A DNA stretch of 64,000 bases from Eutrophocola sp965661105 (GCA_965661105.1 CBFICR010000001.1:62001-126000); one strand, 5' to 3'. Shown: positions 8,025 through 16,599, counted from the first letter of the stretch. Notes: generated from the letters alone by a model not told the origin. Numbers and translations are program-made.

Positions 8025-8912
8025 ATGAATTACAGTACCGCAATGCGGCCTGAAGCTGAACTTTCAGAAAGATGGCTGACCAAAACCAAAGCCCTCTATT
8101 TGCCTTTCTGGACTCTCATAGTACTGACCACTCTTGCCTGGGGTTGGTCGATACGAAATGAAGGTTATCTCACTGCCGAGAATGGTATTGGCTACTGGCT
8201 TGGTATTACTGGCGGATCAATGATGCTGCTCCTGTTGACTTACAGCTTGCGCAAACGCCTTAAGTCACTAAAAAGATTCTTCACCGTCAAGTTCTGGTTC
8301 AGATTCCACATGATCCTGGGGATTGTTGGCCCAATGTTTATCATTTTTCACAGCAATTTTCATCTGGGCTCACTGAACAGTTCCATTGCACTCACCTGCA
8401 TGCTGTTGGTGTCCGGAAGTGGTCTGGTGGGACGTTATCTTTACGGCAACATCCATTATGGGTTGTACGGTGAAAAAATACGTCTGCAGGACATCCAGAA
8501 GGACTTTGAACTTATCAGGAATGATATTTCCAGTTTTACCCTCTCTGAAAAACAGGACGCTCTGCTTGGCCAGATATTCGTAGAAATTAATTCGCTGATA
8601 AACAGTTTTAAGGAAAAGAAAACAATCTTGTCATCAAGATCAGCCAGGCATAGAGCCAACAAGATCTCTTCAAAACTGAAAGCCTGTTTTCAACAGCTGG
8701 AAAAGAGCCCGTCACAGCCAGACACCAATCTGGATGAGCTGCACCACAAGCTGGACCTGTATATGAATGTACTGGTTGCCGTACTGAAGAAATTACCCCG
8801 ACTGAGTTTCACCGAACGCTTGTTTTCCCTATGGCATGTAGTTCACCTGCCGATTTTCGGCCTGATGGTCATTACTGCCATTACGCATATTGTCGTGGTG
8901 CATATGTACTAG
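8025..8912 (+). CDS. Membrane cytochrome b-like protein of the conduit operon
   Basis: This 295-residue protein has about five membrane helices: ~23-41, 57-77, 99-117, 122-142 and 270-292. His residues sit in or at the ends of helices (RFHMILG, FIIFHSNFHLG, LWHVVHLPIFG, AITHIVVVH), as in b-type haem proteins such as cytochrome b561 and ferric-reductase-like membrane domains. A soluble, charged, probably coiled segment (~150-255, with two CHx-free basic stretches) separates helix 4 from helix 5. ATG at 8025 follows AAAGAGAT; an upstream GTG at 7998 lies inside the palindrome and is rejected. Its stop is one base before the first multihaem gene. By inference it accepts electrons from the divergently encoded flavoprotein and passes them to periplasmic cytochromes. 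Confidence 0.75.
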   Translation: MNYSTAMRPEAELSERWLTKTKALYLPFWTLIVLTTLAWGWSIRNEGYLTAENGIGYWLGITGGSMMLLLLTYSLRKRLKSLKRFFTVKFWFRFHMILGIVGPMFIIFHSNFHLGSLNSSIALTCMLLVSGSGLVGRYLYGNIHYGLYGEKIRLQDIQKDFELIRNDISSFTLSEKQDALLGQIFVEINSLINSFKEKKTILSSRSARHRANKISSKLKACFQQLEKSPSQPDTNLDELHHKLDLYMNVLVAVLKKLPRLSFTERLFSLWHVVHLPIFGLMVITAITHIVVVHMY

Positions 8913-8913
8913 T

Positions 8914-10527
8914 ATGAGATATCCATATTACATATTGTTGATGCTGATTTTTCTCTTCAGCTACGTGAATCAGGCCAACGCCCAGGAACTGACCTTGCAA
9001 CAGAGAATTCTGATGCCAGGACCGTTGACCTCCGGGCACGCTGAATTTGAACCTGATTGCGAGAACTGCCATGAGTCCTTTCAGCAGACAGAAATGAGCT
9101 CTTTATGTCTCGGATGCCATGAAGACATTGCTGCTGATCGCTCTGCCCTGCGCGGCTTTCATGGCAAGTCAAACCTGGCGCGGAACAGCAGTTGTGATTC
9201 CTGCCATACGGATCATGAAGGCCGTGATGCCGACATCACAGGTCTTCTGGTGGATCGTTTTAACCACACAGAAACCGACTTTCCTCTGCTCGGCTCCCAT
9301 GAAATCACCCAGTGCAGTGGCTGTCATGAAGACAACAGTAAATTTTCCGGGGCACCCAATCAATGCAGTGGCTGCCACCTGACCAGTGATATCCATAACG
9401 GCACACTGGGTAACGAATGTCAGAGTTGTCACCAGACCCTGAGCTGGGAGCAACTGCTGCCTTTTGACCATAATGCCACTGATTTTGCACTTGCCGGACT
9501 GCATGAGGAACTGAAATGCAGTAGCTGTCATCTGGGTCAGGTATTTGAGTTTCCCGATACGACATGTTTCAGCTGCCACCAGAACAGTGACATCCATCTG
9601 GGTGTTAACGGTACAGGATGTGAAAGCTGTCATTCTGCGACAGGCTGGGAAACCGTCACTTTTGATCATGATGACACCGGTTTTTTGCTGACCGGCGTGC
9701 ACGCTGAAGCGGCTTGTATCGCCTGTCATGAAGACGGTATGGATGTTTCCGCCCTGGGCATGATCAACAATTCAGTGCAGGCAGACACACCTTCATGCAA
9801 CAGTTGCCACCTGTCCGATGATCCTCATCTTGGCCGTAACGGTGACCAATGTGACAGCTGTCACCTGGCTGACAGCTGGAGTGAAATCCAGTTTGATCAC
9901 GGCATGGACACGGATTTTATGCTTACCGGGCAGCATAGCGACCTTTCCTGCACCTCCTGCCATACGGGTTTGTTGAGCACCACGCTGCCACAGGATTGCA
10001 ATGGCTGTCATCTGGCAGATGATGTACATCAGGAAGCTCAGATGGGGGAATGCAGCAATTGCCATATTACTCAGGACTGGCAAAGCGTGGCTGGCTTCGA
10101 TCACGATTTCTCGACTTTCCCCCTGCTTGGCATGCACAGCATCGTGACCTGTGAAAACTGTCATCTGGATATGCATTTTACTGCCACACAAAACGAGTGT
10201 AGCGACTGCCATGCACTTGAAGATGTCCACAGTGGTGGATTAGGTGCCGAATGTCAGCAATGTCACACCCCGAATGCCTGGGACATTTGGCAATTCGATC
10301 ATAGTACACAAACAGATTTTCAGTTGCTGGGTAGCCATGAAGAGTTAAGTTGCAGCTCCTGTCACCTGCCCGATACCAACCCGGAAGTCGCATCAGGAAA
10401 CTGCATTAGTTGCCACCAAAGTGAAGACATCCATTTCGGTGAGTTCGGTAACGAATGTGGGCAATGCCATACCACCACCAACTTCTCTGAAACCACCCTG
10501 CTGGGAGTACGCCCATGGCCAAGATAA
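8914..10527 (+). CDS. 21-haem c-type cytochrome (cytochrome c3/c7-like repeats)
   Basis: A 537-residue secreted protein with signal peptide ending near YVNQANA. I count 21 CXXCH haem-attachment motifs, from CENCH (~residue 50) to CGQCH near the C-terminus. Many units follow the pattern CxxCH-x4-W-x4-FDH or an F-x-LxGxH segment followed by CxxCH, giving roughly one extra His per haem, consistent with bis-His coordination. The architecture resembles cytochrome c3/c7-type multihaem electron carriers. The protein stops mid-repeat (NFSETTLLG), and the next gene starts with a signal peptide followed by the missing half-repeat, which suggests the pair arose by splitting one longer repeat array. It overlaps the next gene by 13 bp. 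Confidence 0.9.
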   Translation: MRYPYYILLMLIFLFSYVNQANAQELTLQQRILMPGPLTSGHAEFEPDCENCHESFQQTEMSSLCLGCHEDIAADRSALRGFHGKSNLARNSSCDSCHTDHEGRDADITGLLVDRFNHTETDFPLLGSHEITQCSGCHEDNSKFSGAPNQCSGCHLTSDIHNGTLGNECQSCHQTLSWEQLLPFDHNATDFALAGLHEELKCSSCHLGQVFEFPDTTCFSCHQNSDIHLGVNGTGCESCHSATGWETVTFDHDDTGFLLTGVHAEAACIACHEDGMDVSALGMINNSVQADTPSCNSCHLSDDPHLGRNGDQCDSCHLADSWSEIQFDHGMDTDFMLTGQHSDLSCTSCHTGLLSTTLPQDCNGCHLADDVHQEAQMGECSNCHITQDWQSVAGFDHDFSTFPLLGMHSIVTCENCHLDMHFTATQNECSDCHALEDVHSGGLGAECQQCHTPNAWDIWQFDHSTQTDFQLLGSHEELSCSSCHLPDTNPEVASGNCISCHQSEDIHFGEFGNECGQCHTTTNFSETTLLGVRPWPR

Positions 10528-12245
10528 ATCTCAAATGGTTGGCTTTTGGCATTCTGCTGCTGCTTGCTTCCACGGGCTATGCCCAGGAAAGTGGAGAAGG
10601 ATTAACAGAATTTGATCACAGCAGTACCGGCTTTATATTAAACGGCTCCCACAGCTTTGCTGCCTGCGAGAGTTGCCACCTGGGCGGTCAGTTCGCTGGC
10701 ACCCCCCAGGAATGTATTCTCTGTCACACCTCAAACAATCCCATCAATGCAACGCCCAAACCTCTGGATCATATTTTCTCTTCCGAGAACTGTGAAAGCT
10801 GTCATGTCGAAACGGTGTGGAATGATGTCTTTCTGACTGACCATACCCAGGTGCTGGGAACTTGTGAGAGCTGTCACAATGAGGTGACGGCAATGGGAAA
10901 ACCTATTGACCACGTGGTAACCAATGAGCCCTGTGGCTCCTGCCACAGCAGTAGTGCGTGGTCCCCGGCCTCGTTTAACCACGACAACATTACAAGCGGG
11001 TGTGCCAGTTGCCATGATGGCTCTACTGCCACCGGCAAAACCCCCGATCATATCCAGACCAGCAATGATTGTGAGTTGTGTCATCTTACTTTAGCCTGGG
11101 AGCCGGCAATGATGGATCACAGTGCGGCAATCGGCACCTGCTCCAGTTGCCATAACGGCAGCATCTCCACCGGCAAGGATCTCAATCACCTGGTGACCAC
11201 GGCCGAATGTGGCAGTTGCCATAGCACCGCTGCCTGGACCCCGGCTTCTTTCAATCATGACAACATCACTACTGGATGCGCCAGTTGTCATGATGGTTCA
11301 ACTGCCACCGGCAAGACTGTGGATCATATTCAGAGCAGCAATGATTGTGAGCTGTGCCATCTCACTATCGCGTGGGAGCCCGCCAACATGGATCACAGTG
11401 CGGCAATCGGCACCTGTTCCAGTTGCCATAACGGCAGCATCTCCACCGGTAAGGATCTCAATCACCTGGTGACCACGGCCGAATGCGGCAGTTGCCATAG
11501 CACCGCTGCCTGGACCCCGGCTTCTTTCAATCATGACAATATCACCACCGGCTGTGTCGGTTGCCATGATGGCACTACCGCCACCGGTAAAACGGCAGAC
11601 CATATTCAGACCATGGACAATTGCGAGCTGTGCCATGCCACTCTGGCCTGGATGCCGGCCGTGGTTGATCACAATGCCACCATTGGCACCTGCACCAGTT
11701 GCCATAATGGCAGTGTCGCCATGGGCAAGGATATCGGTCATATTTCCACCAATGCCGAATGCGATGGTTGTCATAGCACCATTGCCTGGACACCCGCTAC
11801 TTTCGATCATACAACTATCACCTCCGGCTGCATGGGCTGTCATGATGGTGTCACTGCAACGGGCCAGGATGCAGGCCATTTTGGTACCAGTCGGGAATGT
11901 AACCTGTGTCACATGACCACCACATGGCTACCGGACACGTTCAGCCATACCTCGGTGAATTACCCCGGTGATCATCGGGCACGACTGGATTGTACTGATT
12001 GCCATGGCGGCAACAGCGAACCGGTCACCTGGTCTTTTTCCTCCTACTTACCTGATTGCGCTGGCTGCCATGCCAATGACTTTGAGAGTGACGAGCATAA
12101 GAAAGTAGATACCCCGAAAATCAATTACACCGTTTCCGAGCTCAGAGACTGTTCCGGGGCGTGTCATGAATACACCAACACTACCTTCACCACCATCCGC
12201 AGAAACAGATTCGGCGAGCACAGGGTGCGCGATAATGAATTCTAG
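10515..12245 (+). CDS. Repeat-built multihaem c-type cytochrome (21 CXXCH plus one CX3CH)
   Basis: A 576-residue protein with signal peptide (LAFGILLLLASTGYAQ). It has 21 CXXCH motifs and a final CSGACH (CX3CH). Between residues ~140 and ~505 the haems come in an almost regular 23-residue spacing, each unit carrying one CXXCH and one (D/N)H. Four such units form a 92-residue cassette whose DNA is repeated (see 10932-11759). The four haem types of each cassette read CGSCH, CASCH, CELCH and CSSCH. The C-terminal ~60 residues are less regular (CTDCH, CAGCH, then CSGACH). A periplasmic or outer-membrane wire that docks in the downstream beta-barrel is the most economical reading (inference). The gene overlaps the porin gene by 11 bp. 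Confidence 0.9.
   Translation: MAKINLKWLAFGILLLLASTGYAQESGEGLTEFDHSSTGFILNGSHSFAACESCHLGGQFAGTPQECILCHTSNNPINATPKPLDHIFSSENCESCHVETVWNDVFLTDHTQVLGTCESCHNEVTAMGKPIDHVVTNEPCGSCHSSSAWSPASFNHDNITSGCASCHDGSTATGKTPDHIQTSNDCELCHLTLAWEPAMMDHSAAIGTCSSCHNGSISTGKDLNHLVTTAECGSCHSTAAWTPASFNHDNITTGCASCHDGSTATGKTVDHIQSSNDCELCHLTIAWEPANMDHSAAIGTCSSCHNGSISTGKDLNHLVTTAECGSCHSTAAWTPASFNHDNITTGCVGCHDGTTATGKTADHIQTMDNCELCHATLAWMPAVVDHNATIGTCTSCHNGSVAMGKDIGHISTNAECDGCHSTIAWTPATFDHTTITSGCMGCHDGVTATGQDAGHFGTSRECNLCHMTTTWLPDTFSHTSVNYPGDHRARLDCTDCHGGNSEPVTWSFSSYLPDCAGCHANDFESDEHKKVDTPKINYTVSELRDCSGACHEYTNTTFTTIRRNRFGEHRVRDNEF
10932..11759 (+). repeat. Tandem 276-bp haem cassettes inside the multihaem gene
   Basis: Equivalent Cys codons of the CGSCH/CDGCH motif fall at 10932, 11208, 11484 and 11760, exactly 276 bp (92 codons, four haems) apart. 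The second and third units are almost identical in DNA (for example 11181-11275 against 11457-11551), differing at scattered third positions, while the first and fourth are more diverged. This is the pattern of recent in-frame duplication or gene conversion and could vary in copy number between strains. Confidence 0.9.
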
Positions 12246-14343
12246 AACTCTAAAGCCAACAAGCCTGTATTGTCAGCATATATTTACGAAAATACTCGTC
12301 ATATTTCTGCTGAGCTTGCCGGTCATCGGCTTCGCCCAGCCTTTGGAAGATAGTAAGAAAGATAGTGACAGACAGACCATGTTTGATGTGTCCAAAGGCA
12401 GGGTCATAATGCAACTGCCCTATACCCCCGGTAACCGAATACAGCTCGAGAATAATATTAACTTGCTCAGTAACCGGCTTGTCTATGTTCCCTTTGACTC
12501 ACTCTCCACACGTCCATCGCCAACCCTGCATATCGGTTTTTTTTCGAATGAAACAGAGGCCGAAGAAGCGCTTGAAAATACCGGGCTAACTGGCGTTACG
12601 CTGGCAGAAATTTCATCGGAAGATTATTTATTGCTGACGCAAATCGCTTACCCGCAAGCAAGCATGATGGAAAGTTTCGAGGCTTTCATGTTTCCCGTGC
12701 AGGAAGATGCCTCCACGGTTTTTCGCGAGGCCACCAAGCCCCTGCTTGATCAGGCACAGGATTACTACAAAAACGGCATGTACGGCCTGGCGACCTATCA
12801 TTATCAGTTAATTTCACATATCGCCGATGAGGAAAGTGCCGCCTGGGCGCTGGAGCTACTGGGTCTGTGCTATTCCCGCATGGGGTACATGGATCTGGCC
12901 ATCACGACTTATCAAAACACCCTGGAAAAATTCCCGGACGCTTCTGGCATAGCCCGTATTGAACAACGTTTGCGCAGCCTGGAAACCGCGGCCAATGATG
13001 CTCAGGCCAGTCTGCGAGAGGCCGATACCCGGCAGGTCGAAAAACAGATGTTTACCCGCGGCAGCTTTGGACAGTATTCAAGAACCTTGTATCGCAGTAT
13101 CAACGATGAAGACCAGGAACAGATCATGTCCCTGATTTCTACCAACTTTGATGTGCGCAGCGGTATCCAGAATGCAGACTACAGTGTGCAGATGCGCCTG
13201 AATGGTTACTACTCCCGTGATGCCATCAGAAGTGACAGGTCACAACTTCGTCTGAATCGTGGCTTTGCCAAATTCTCCCATGTGAACAGCGGTCTCGACA
13301 TTAGTCTGGGCAGGCAAAAAGATCCGAACAATGGCGTATTTACCTCTTACGATGGGCTTACTGTTGCGTATCCGTTGCGTGATAATCTTAAAGTTGCGGC
13401 CAGTGCAGGCAAGCCAGCCTACTTTTCTGATATCTACGATTCGCTGGATTTCATTTTTTACAGTACCAGCATGCAATGGGATGTTAACGATTCATGGAAG
13501 TTATCAGGGTATTTCAATTACCAGACCCTGAACGGTGTTACCAGCAGAGAGGCACTTGGCCTGAGGACTCAATACCGAAACAAGGATTTCAACACGTCCT
13601 TTGCCATGGACTACGATATTGCCTTCGCGGAAATAAACAACCTGCTATGGGATATAAACTTTAGCGCCAGCGAGAAAATCAAACTTGGTGCAAGCCTGGG
13701 CCAGCAACGTTCCCCGTTCCTGTCTGCTTCAAACATCCTGATAGGACAAGCTGATCTGGACATCGAACTTTACCTGCAAACGAAGGAAAATCAGGACACC
13801 CTGCTCAGCTATGCTCTGGACAGAACTTCCCTCAACCGATTTATTACCTTATCGCTGAACGTTGATCTGACGGAAAAAGTCGATTTTCTGGCCAACCTGT
13901 ATCGCTCCACCCAGTCAGAAATACCTTCCCCGGAATTCCTGCAGGGTCTCATGCTCGCCAATGAAAATCCGCTGGAATTCAGCCAGGAAAACTACAGCAT
14001 GCAAATTAATTCCAACGGATTGCTACATGAAAAAGAGAACACGGCTATAGGGATCAGGCGCACCATGGCCAGTGGCAACGTGACCACCCAGTATTTTCTT
14101 AATGAACGGGTGCGCCTCAACAATACCTTGTCACTCGCCGCCAAAGCCTCATATGGTGACAGTGAATTTAGCAACAGTAATGAAACACGAACCCAGCTCA
14201 GGTATTCCATGACGGCCACTTACAGACCCTGGAGAAACAGGGAGTTCAATCTGGAAGTGGGTCAGGACAGTTTTATATCCAAACTACGCGATACCAAGGT
14301 GGATAACCTGTATCTATATGCCGGTTACAGACTGGACTTCTAG
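12235..14343 (+). CDS. Outer-membrane beta-barrel with periplasmic TPR/SPOR-like domain (conduit porin)
   Basis: From ATG 12235 the protein has 702 residues; the in-frame ATG at 12166 lies well inside the cytochrome gene and would bury the signal peptide (FTKILVIFLLSLPVIGFAQ). After the signal come a small alpha/beta segment resembling a SPOR fold (~75-125), a TPR pair (~180-245, AQDYYKNGMYGLATYHYQLI and WALELLGLCYSRMGYMDLAI), and a long region of alternating polar/hydrophobic strands (~290-702) with many aromatic girdle residues. The last residue is Phe (LYAGYRLDF), the classic outer-membrane insertion signal. Overlap with the upstream multihaem gene implies joint assembly. In the known MtrB/PioB logic such a barrel sheathes a multihaem cytochrome; it has no recognisable MtrB CxxC motif. 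Confidence 0.75.
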   Translation: MNSRTLKPTSLYCQHIFTKILVIFLLSLPVIGFAQPLEDSKKDSDRQTMFDVSKGRVIMQLPYTPGNRIQLENNINLLSNRLVYVPFDSLSTRPSPTLHIGFFSNETEAEEALENTGLTGVTLAEISSEDYLLLTQIAYPQASMMESFEAFMFPVQEDASTVFREATKPLLDQAQDYYKNGMYGLATYHYQLISHIADEESAAWALELLGLCYSRMGYMDLAITTYQNTLEKFPDASGIARIEQRLRSLETAANDAQASLREADTRQVEKQMFTRGSFGQYSRTLYRSINDEDQEQIMSLISTNFDVRSGIQNADYSVQMRLNGYYSRDAIRSDRSQLRLNRGFAKFSHVNSGLDISLGRQKDPNNGVFTSYDGLTVAYPLRDNLKVAASAGKPAYFSDIYDSLDFIFYSTSMQWDVNDSWKLSGYFNYQTLNGVTSREALGLRTQYRNKDFNTSFAMDYDIAFAEINNLLWDINFSASEKIKLGASLGQQRSPFLSASNILIGQADLDIELYLQTKENQDTLLSYALDRTSLNRFITLSLNVDLTEKVDFLANLYRSTQSEIPSPEFLQGLMLANENPLEFSQENYSMQINSNGLLHEKENTAIGIRRTMASGNVTTQYFLNERVRLNNTLSLAAKASYGDSEFSNSNETRTQLRYSMTATYRPWRNREFNLEVGQDSFISKLRDTKVDNLYLYAGYRLDF

Positions 14344-14379
14344 GACGGCTGGCGCCTCCTTTATAAAACGCTTTCTGCT

Positions 14380-14973
14380 CTACCAGCCTTCATCTGTTGG
14401 CAATTCGGTATTGGCCTTGATATTGAGCATCGCACAATGATGGTAGGTAAATCCGCCTTCGCGAAAACCGGGATGCTCTTCCATAAACTGCACGACCTGT
14501 AAAAAGCAGCCTTCACAATCAATATTGGGAATGCGTATTTCGGTTTCCAGGGGACCGGTGCGTCTCTCCTGATTAGCCCAGAGACCATCGACAATCACTG
14601 GTGCCACTGGCGCCATTGCCACTGGCGCATAATCCGAGCGCGGACCACGGTCAGTGTCTTTCATTACCGCTTCCGGGTCCCCCGGCAACCAGTTAATACG
14701 TCTGGCCAATGCTACCCGGTAATGTCCGGGATGGTAAATGGTTTCCTCTATCGCAAGACTCAGCATGGCACCGCCCATAACGTCAGTTACCACGCCGGTG
14801 CGAGTACCGCCATCAGCCACTGTACCACCACAAGGCGCCATTTTCTGCGGATCGCCACGCTCGTCCTCTTCTATCCAGGAGGCGGGTGAATTTAACTTGA
14901 AATGACCATAGCTGTTGGCGGCCATCAGACTAAAGGCCAGTCCAAGGCCGGTTTTCAAAAAAGGATTAAGCAT
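14380..14973 (-). CDS. SCE4755-type polysaccharide monooxygenase-like secreted protein
   Basis: A 197-residue protein with signal peptide MLNPFLKTGLGLAFSLMAAN; cleavage after SYG would expose an N-terminal His (HFKLNSPASW), the residue that with a second His forms the copper histidine brace of lytic polysaccharide monooxygenases. Candidate second ligands lie in ETIYHPGHYRV. Cys pairs (APCGG, CEGC, HHC) suggest disulfides. The family is named for polysaccharide monooxygenase similarity, but activity is not established. The start at 14973 is preferred over 15042 because it places the signal at the N-terminus and follows GAGAG. It converges on the porin gene with only 36 bp between stops, so it is unlikely to belong to the conduit. 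Confidence 0.65.
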   Translation of the reverse strand: MLNPFLKTGLGLAFSLMAANSYGHFKLNSPASWIEEDERGDPQKMAPCGGTVADGGTRTGVVTDVMGGAMLSLAIEETIYHPGHYRVALARRINWLPGDPEAVMKDTDRGPRSDYAPVAMAPVAPVIVDGLWANQERRTGPLETEIRIPNIDCEGCFLQVVQFMEEHPGFREGGFTYHHCAMLNIKANTELPTDEGW

Positions 14974-15196
14974 AGCTATCTCTCGGGTGACAACTCCACA
15001 CATTGCAGAGTTTTTATGAGTAACGAAGTTAGAATTTATCACAAACAGGAATTAAAAAGCAGGCAATAAATACAGCCCATTTCTTTCCCCACTAAACGAG
15101 CAAGTCAAAGTCACTTAATCTTATTTCACTCTTTCTTGGCAATTGTGGGTAATACAGTGGTAAATTTGTCAGTTGTTCTTATGGGGGGGTGAAATT

Positions 15197-16531
15197 ATGT
15201 CAGTTACATTTAGTGAAGTTATGTCAAACAAACCACTACGAATGTTTCAGGTGGTTACATTTATTATTTGTGTGATCGTGCTTGTCGCCGACGGTATGGA
15301 TGCACAGATGCTCGGTGTTGTGGCACCTCTAATCATTGATGATTTTGGTATTGACCGGGGTACTTTTGGCCTGGCGCTGAGTGCAGCGCTGGTGGGTTTC
15401 GGCCTTGGTTCCTGGAGCGGAGGATGGCTTGGAGACACCGTTGGACGGCGTTGGTCCCTGGCGCTTGCTGCAGTAGTTTTCTCCCTTGGCACAATCGCCG
15501 TCAGTACATCCGCGGATGTCTGGCAAATGGCATTTTGGCGCCTTGTCAGTGGTCTGGGCTTTGGTTCTGCCTATGCCAATGCCATCACTCTGGCTGGCGA
15601 GTGGTTGCCGGGACGCTGGCGCTCAGTGGGCGTAACCACCCTTTCCGTAGGGACACCCGCTGGCGGCATGGTGGTGGGGTTCATTGCTCCCGCTTTGGTT
15701 GAAAATTATGGCTGGGATGGTTCCTTTATTTTCCTGGGCATTCTTACATTGCTGGTGGTTGTGCTGATCATTGCCTTTTTGCGCGACAGTCCCACCTTCC
15801 TGATGGCAAGAGGTAAAGTTGAGGAAGCGAAAAAAGCGGCACTTAGGGTTACCGACGAAGAACTTGATCTTATGGAAGAAACTCACCTGCCTGATTCAGA
15901 TGGCGGCACCATTGGTGTGCTGCATCGAAGCAACAAGCGACTCAATATCGGCGTTGGCATTGCCTTTACTTCAGCGACGATGGTGGCTTATGGCATCCTG
16001 GGCTGGACCACCACCATACTGACTGCCAAAGGCTTTGAGTTTGATCAAGCCTCCTATGCGGTTGCCGTCGCCGGCATGACCTCCATCCTGTCTTCTATCG
16101 CCGCCGGCCTGATTGTGCAGCGCTTCGGCTCAAAACTGGCCATGAACTCTTTCAGTGGCATTCTGCTGGTAACCCTGATTCTGCTCACCATTATGCTGGA
16201 GTCACTATCGGGCGTGCCAAGTGACAATGAAAGGTTAATAGTGGTGACATTGATTGGTATCGCTGCGGCCTTTTTCAGCGCCAGTATCGCCAGCATGTAC
16301 GCCATCATGACCCACGCCTATCCACCCTCCTGCCGTTCCGCCGGAATTGGTTTTGGGATCTTCATGGGTCGCTTTGGCGCTATCGGCTCCAGTGCCTTCG
16401 GTGGCACGCTGCTTGATATCGGTGCCGGCAGCACCGTGCCATTCTTTCTTGTCATGTGCGTTGGTGCCGCATTGATATCCAGTGCCGCATTTGTGATTGA
16501 CCGCCCTATACCACCGTTAGCCAAGACCTGA
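15197..16531 (+). CDS. MFS transporter, aromatic acid:H+ symporter-like
   Basis: A 444-residue major facilitator with 12 predicted helices. The first helix carries VADGMDAQMLGVVAP, matching the DG-x-D signature of the AAHS (aromatic acid:proton symporter) group. The loop 2-3 motif is GGWLGDTVGRRWSL, close to the MFS consensus GxLaDrxGRkxxl. Substrate is probably a small organic or aromatic acid, but nothing nearby encodes an aromatic degradation pathway. ATG 15197 is chosen over a TTG at 15173; the run GGGGGGGTGA precedes it. The gene ends 19 bp before a strong inverted repeat. Confidence 0.85.
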   Translation: MSVTFSEVMSNKPLRMFQVVTFIICVIVLVADGMDAQMLGVVAPLIIDDFGIDRGTFGLALSAALVGFGLGSWSGGWLGDTVGRRWSLALAAVVFSLGTIAVSTSADVWQMAFWRLVSGLGFGSAYANAITLAGEWLPGRWRSVGVTTLSVGTPAGGMVVGFIAPALVENYGWDGSFIFLGILTLLVVVLIIAFLRDSPTFLMARGKVEEAKKAALRVTDEELDLMEETHLPDSDGGTIGVLHRSNKRLNIGVGIAFTSATMVAYGILGWTTTILTAKGFEFDQASYAVAVAGMTSILSSIAAGLIVQRFGSKLAMNSFSGILLVTLILLTIMLESLSGVPSDNERLIVVTLIGIAAAFFSASIASMYAIMTHAYPPSCRSAGIGFGIFMGRFGAIGSSAFGGTLLDIGAGSTVPFFLVMCVGAALISSAAFVIDRPIPPLAKT

Positions 16532-16550
16532 CATTTATAAGGCAATAAAA

Positions 16551-16599
16551 AAAAGGGGACAGATTTATTTTAATAAAAAAAATAAATCTGTCCCCTTTT
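16551..16599. terminator. Perfect 21-bp inverted repeat with T-run (bidirectional terminator or REP/MITE-like element)
   Basis: The left arm 16551-16571 is a perfect reverse complement of the right arm 16579-16599, with a 7-base loop. The core is GGGGACAGATTTATTTT and the outer ends are A-runs and T-runs. It lies between convergent genes and would terminate in both directions. The core closely resembles palindromes that recur in many bacterial genomes near REP-associated transposases, so it may be an inserted repeat. It is followed by three TTTTTACTC direct repeats (to ~16628). Confidence 0.7.

Noticed and set aside
10932..11759. Regular repeats that could be taken for a CRISPR or satellite array.
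   Set aside because: The period is 276 bp, in frame, and encodes CXXCH haem motifs; there are no short conserved repeats with unique spacers.
11298..11912. Long minus-strand open frames inside the multihaem genes (also 9169-9729).
   Set aside because: They mirror the repeat codons of the haem genes, have no signal or ribosome site, and their products are low-complexity Met/Gly/Thr or Ala/Thr strings.
12166..12234. Upstream ATG extension of the beta-barrel gene.
   Set aside because: It overlaps the cytochrome gene by 80 bp and would bury the signal peptide behind 23 polar residues.
6371..14343. Multihaem genes as an Nrf, Otr or Hao-type reductase system.
   Set aside because: No CXXCK motif, no Tyr cross-link pattern and no catalytic subunit; the repeats are carriers in type.
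14380..14973. Possible membership of the LPMO-like gene in the cytochrome operon.
   Set aside because: It is on the opposite strand with a 36-bp convergent gap, so it is not co-transcribed.
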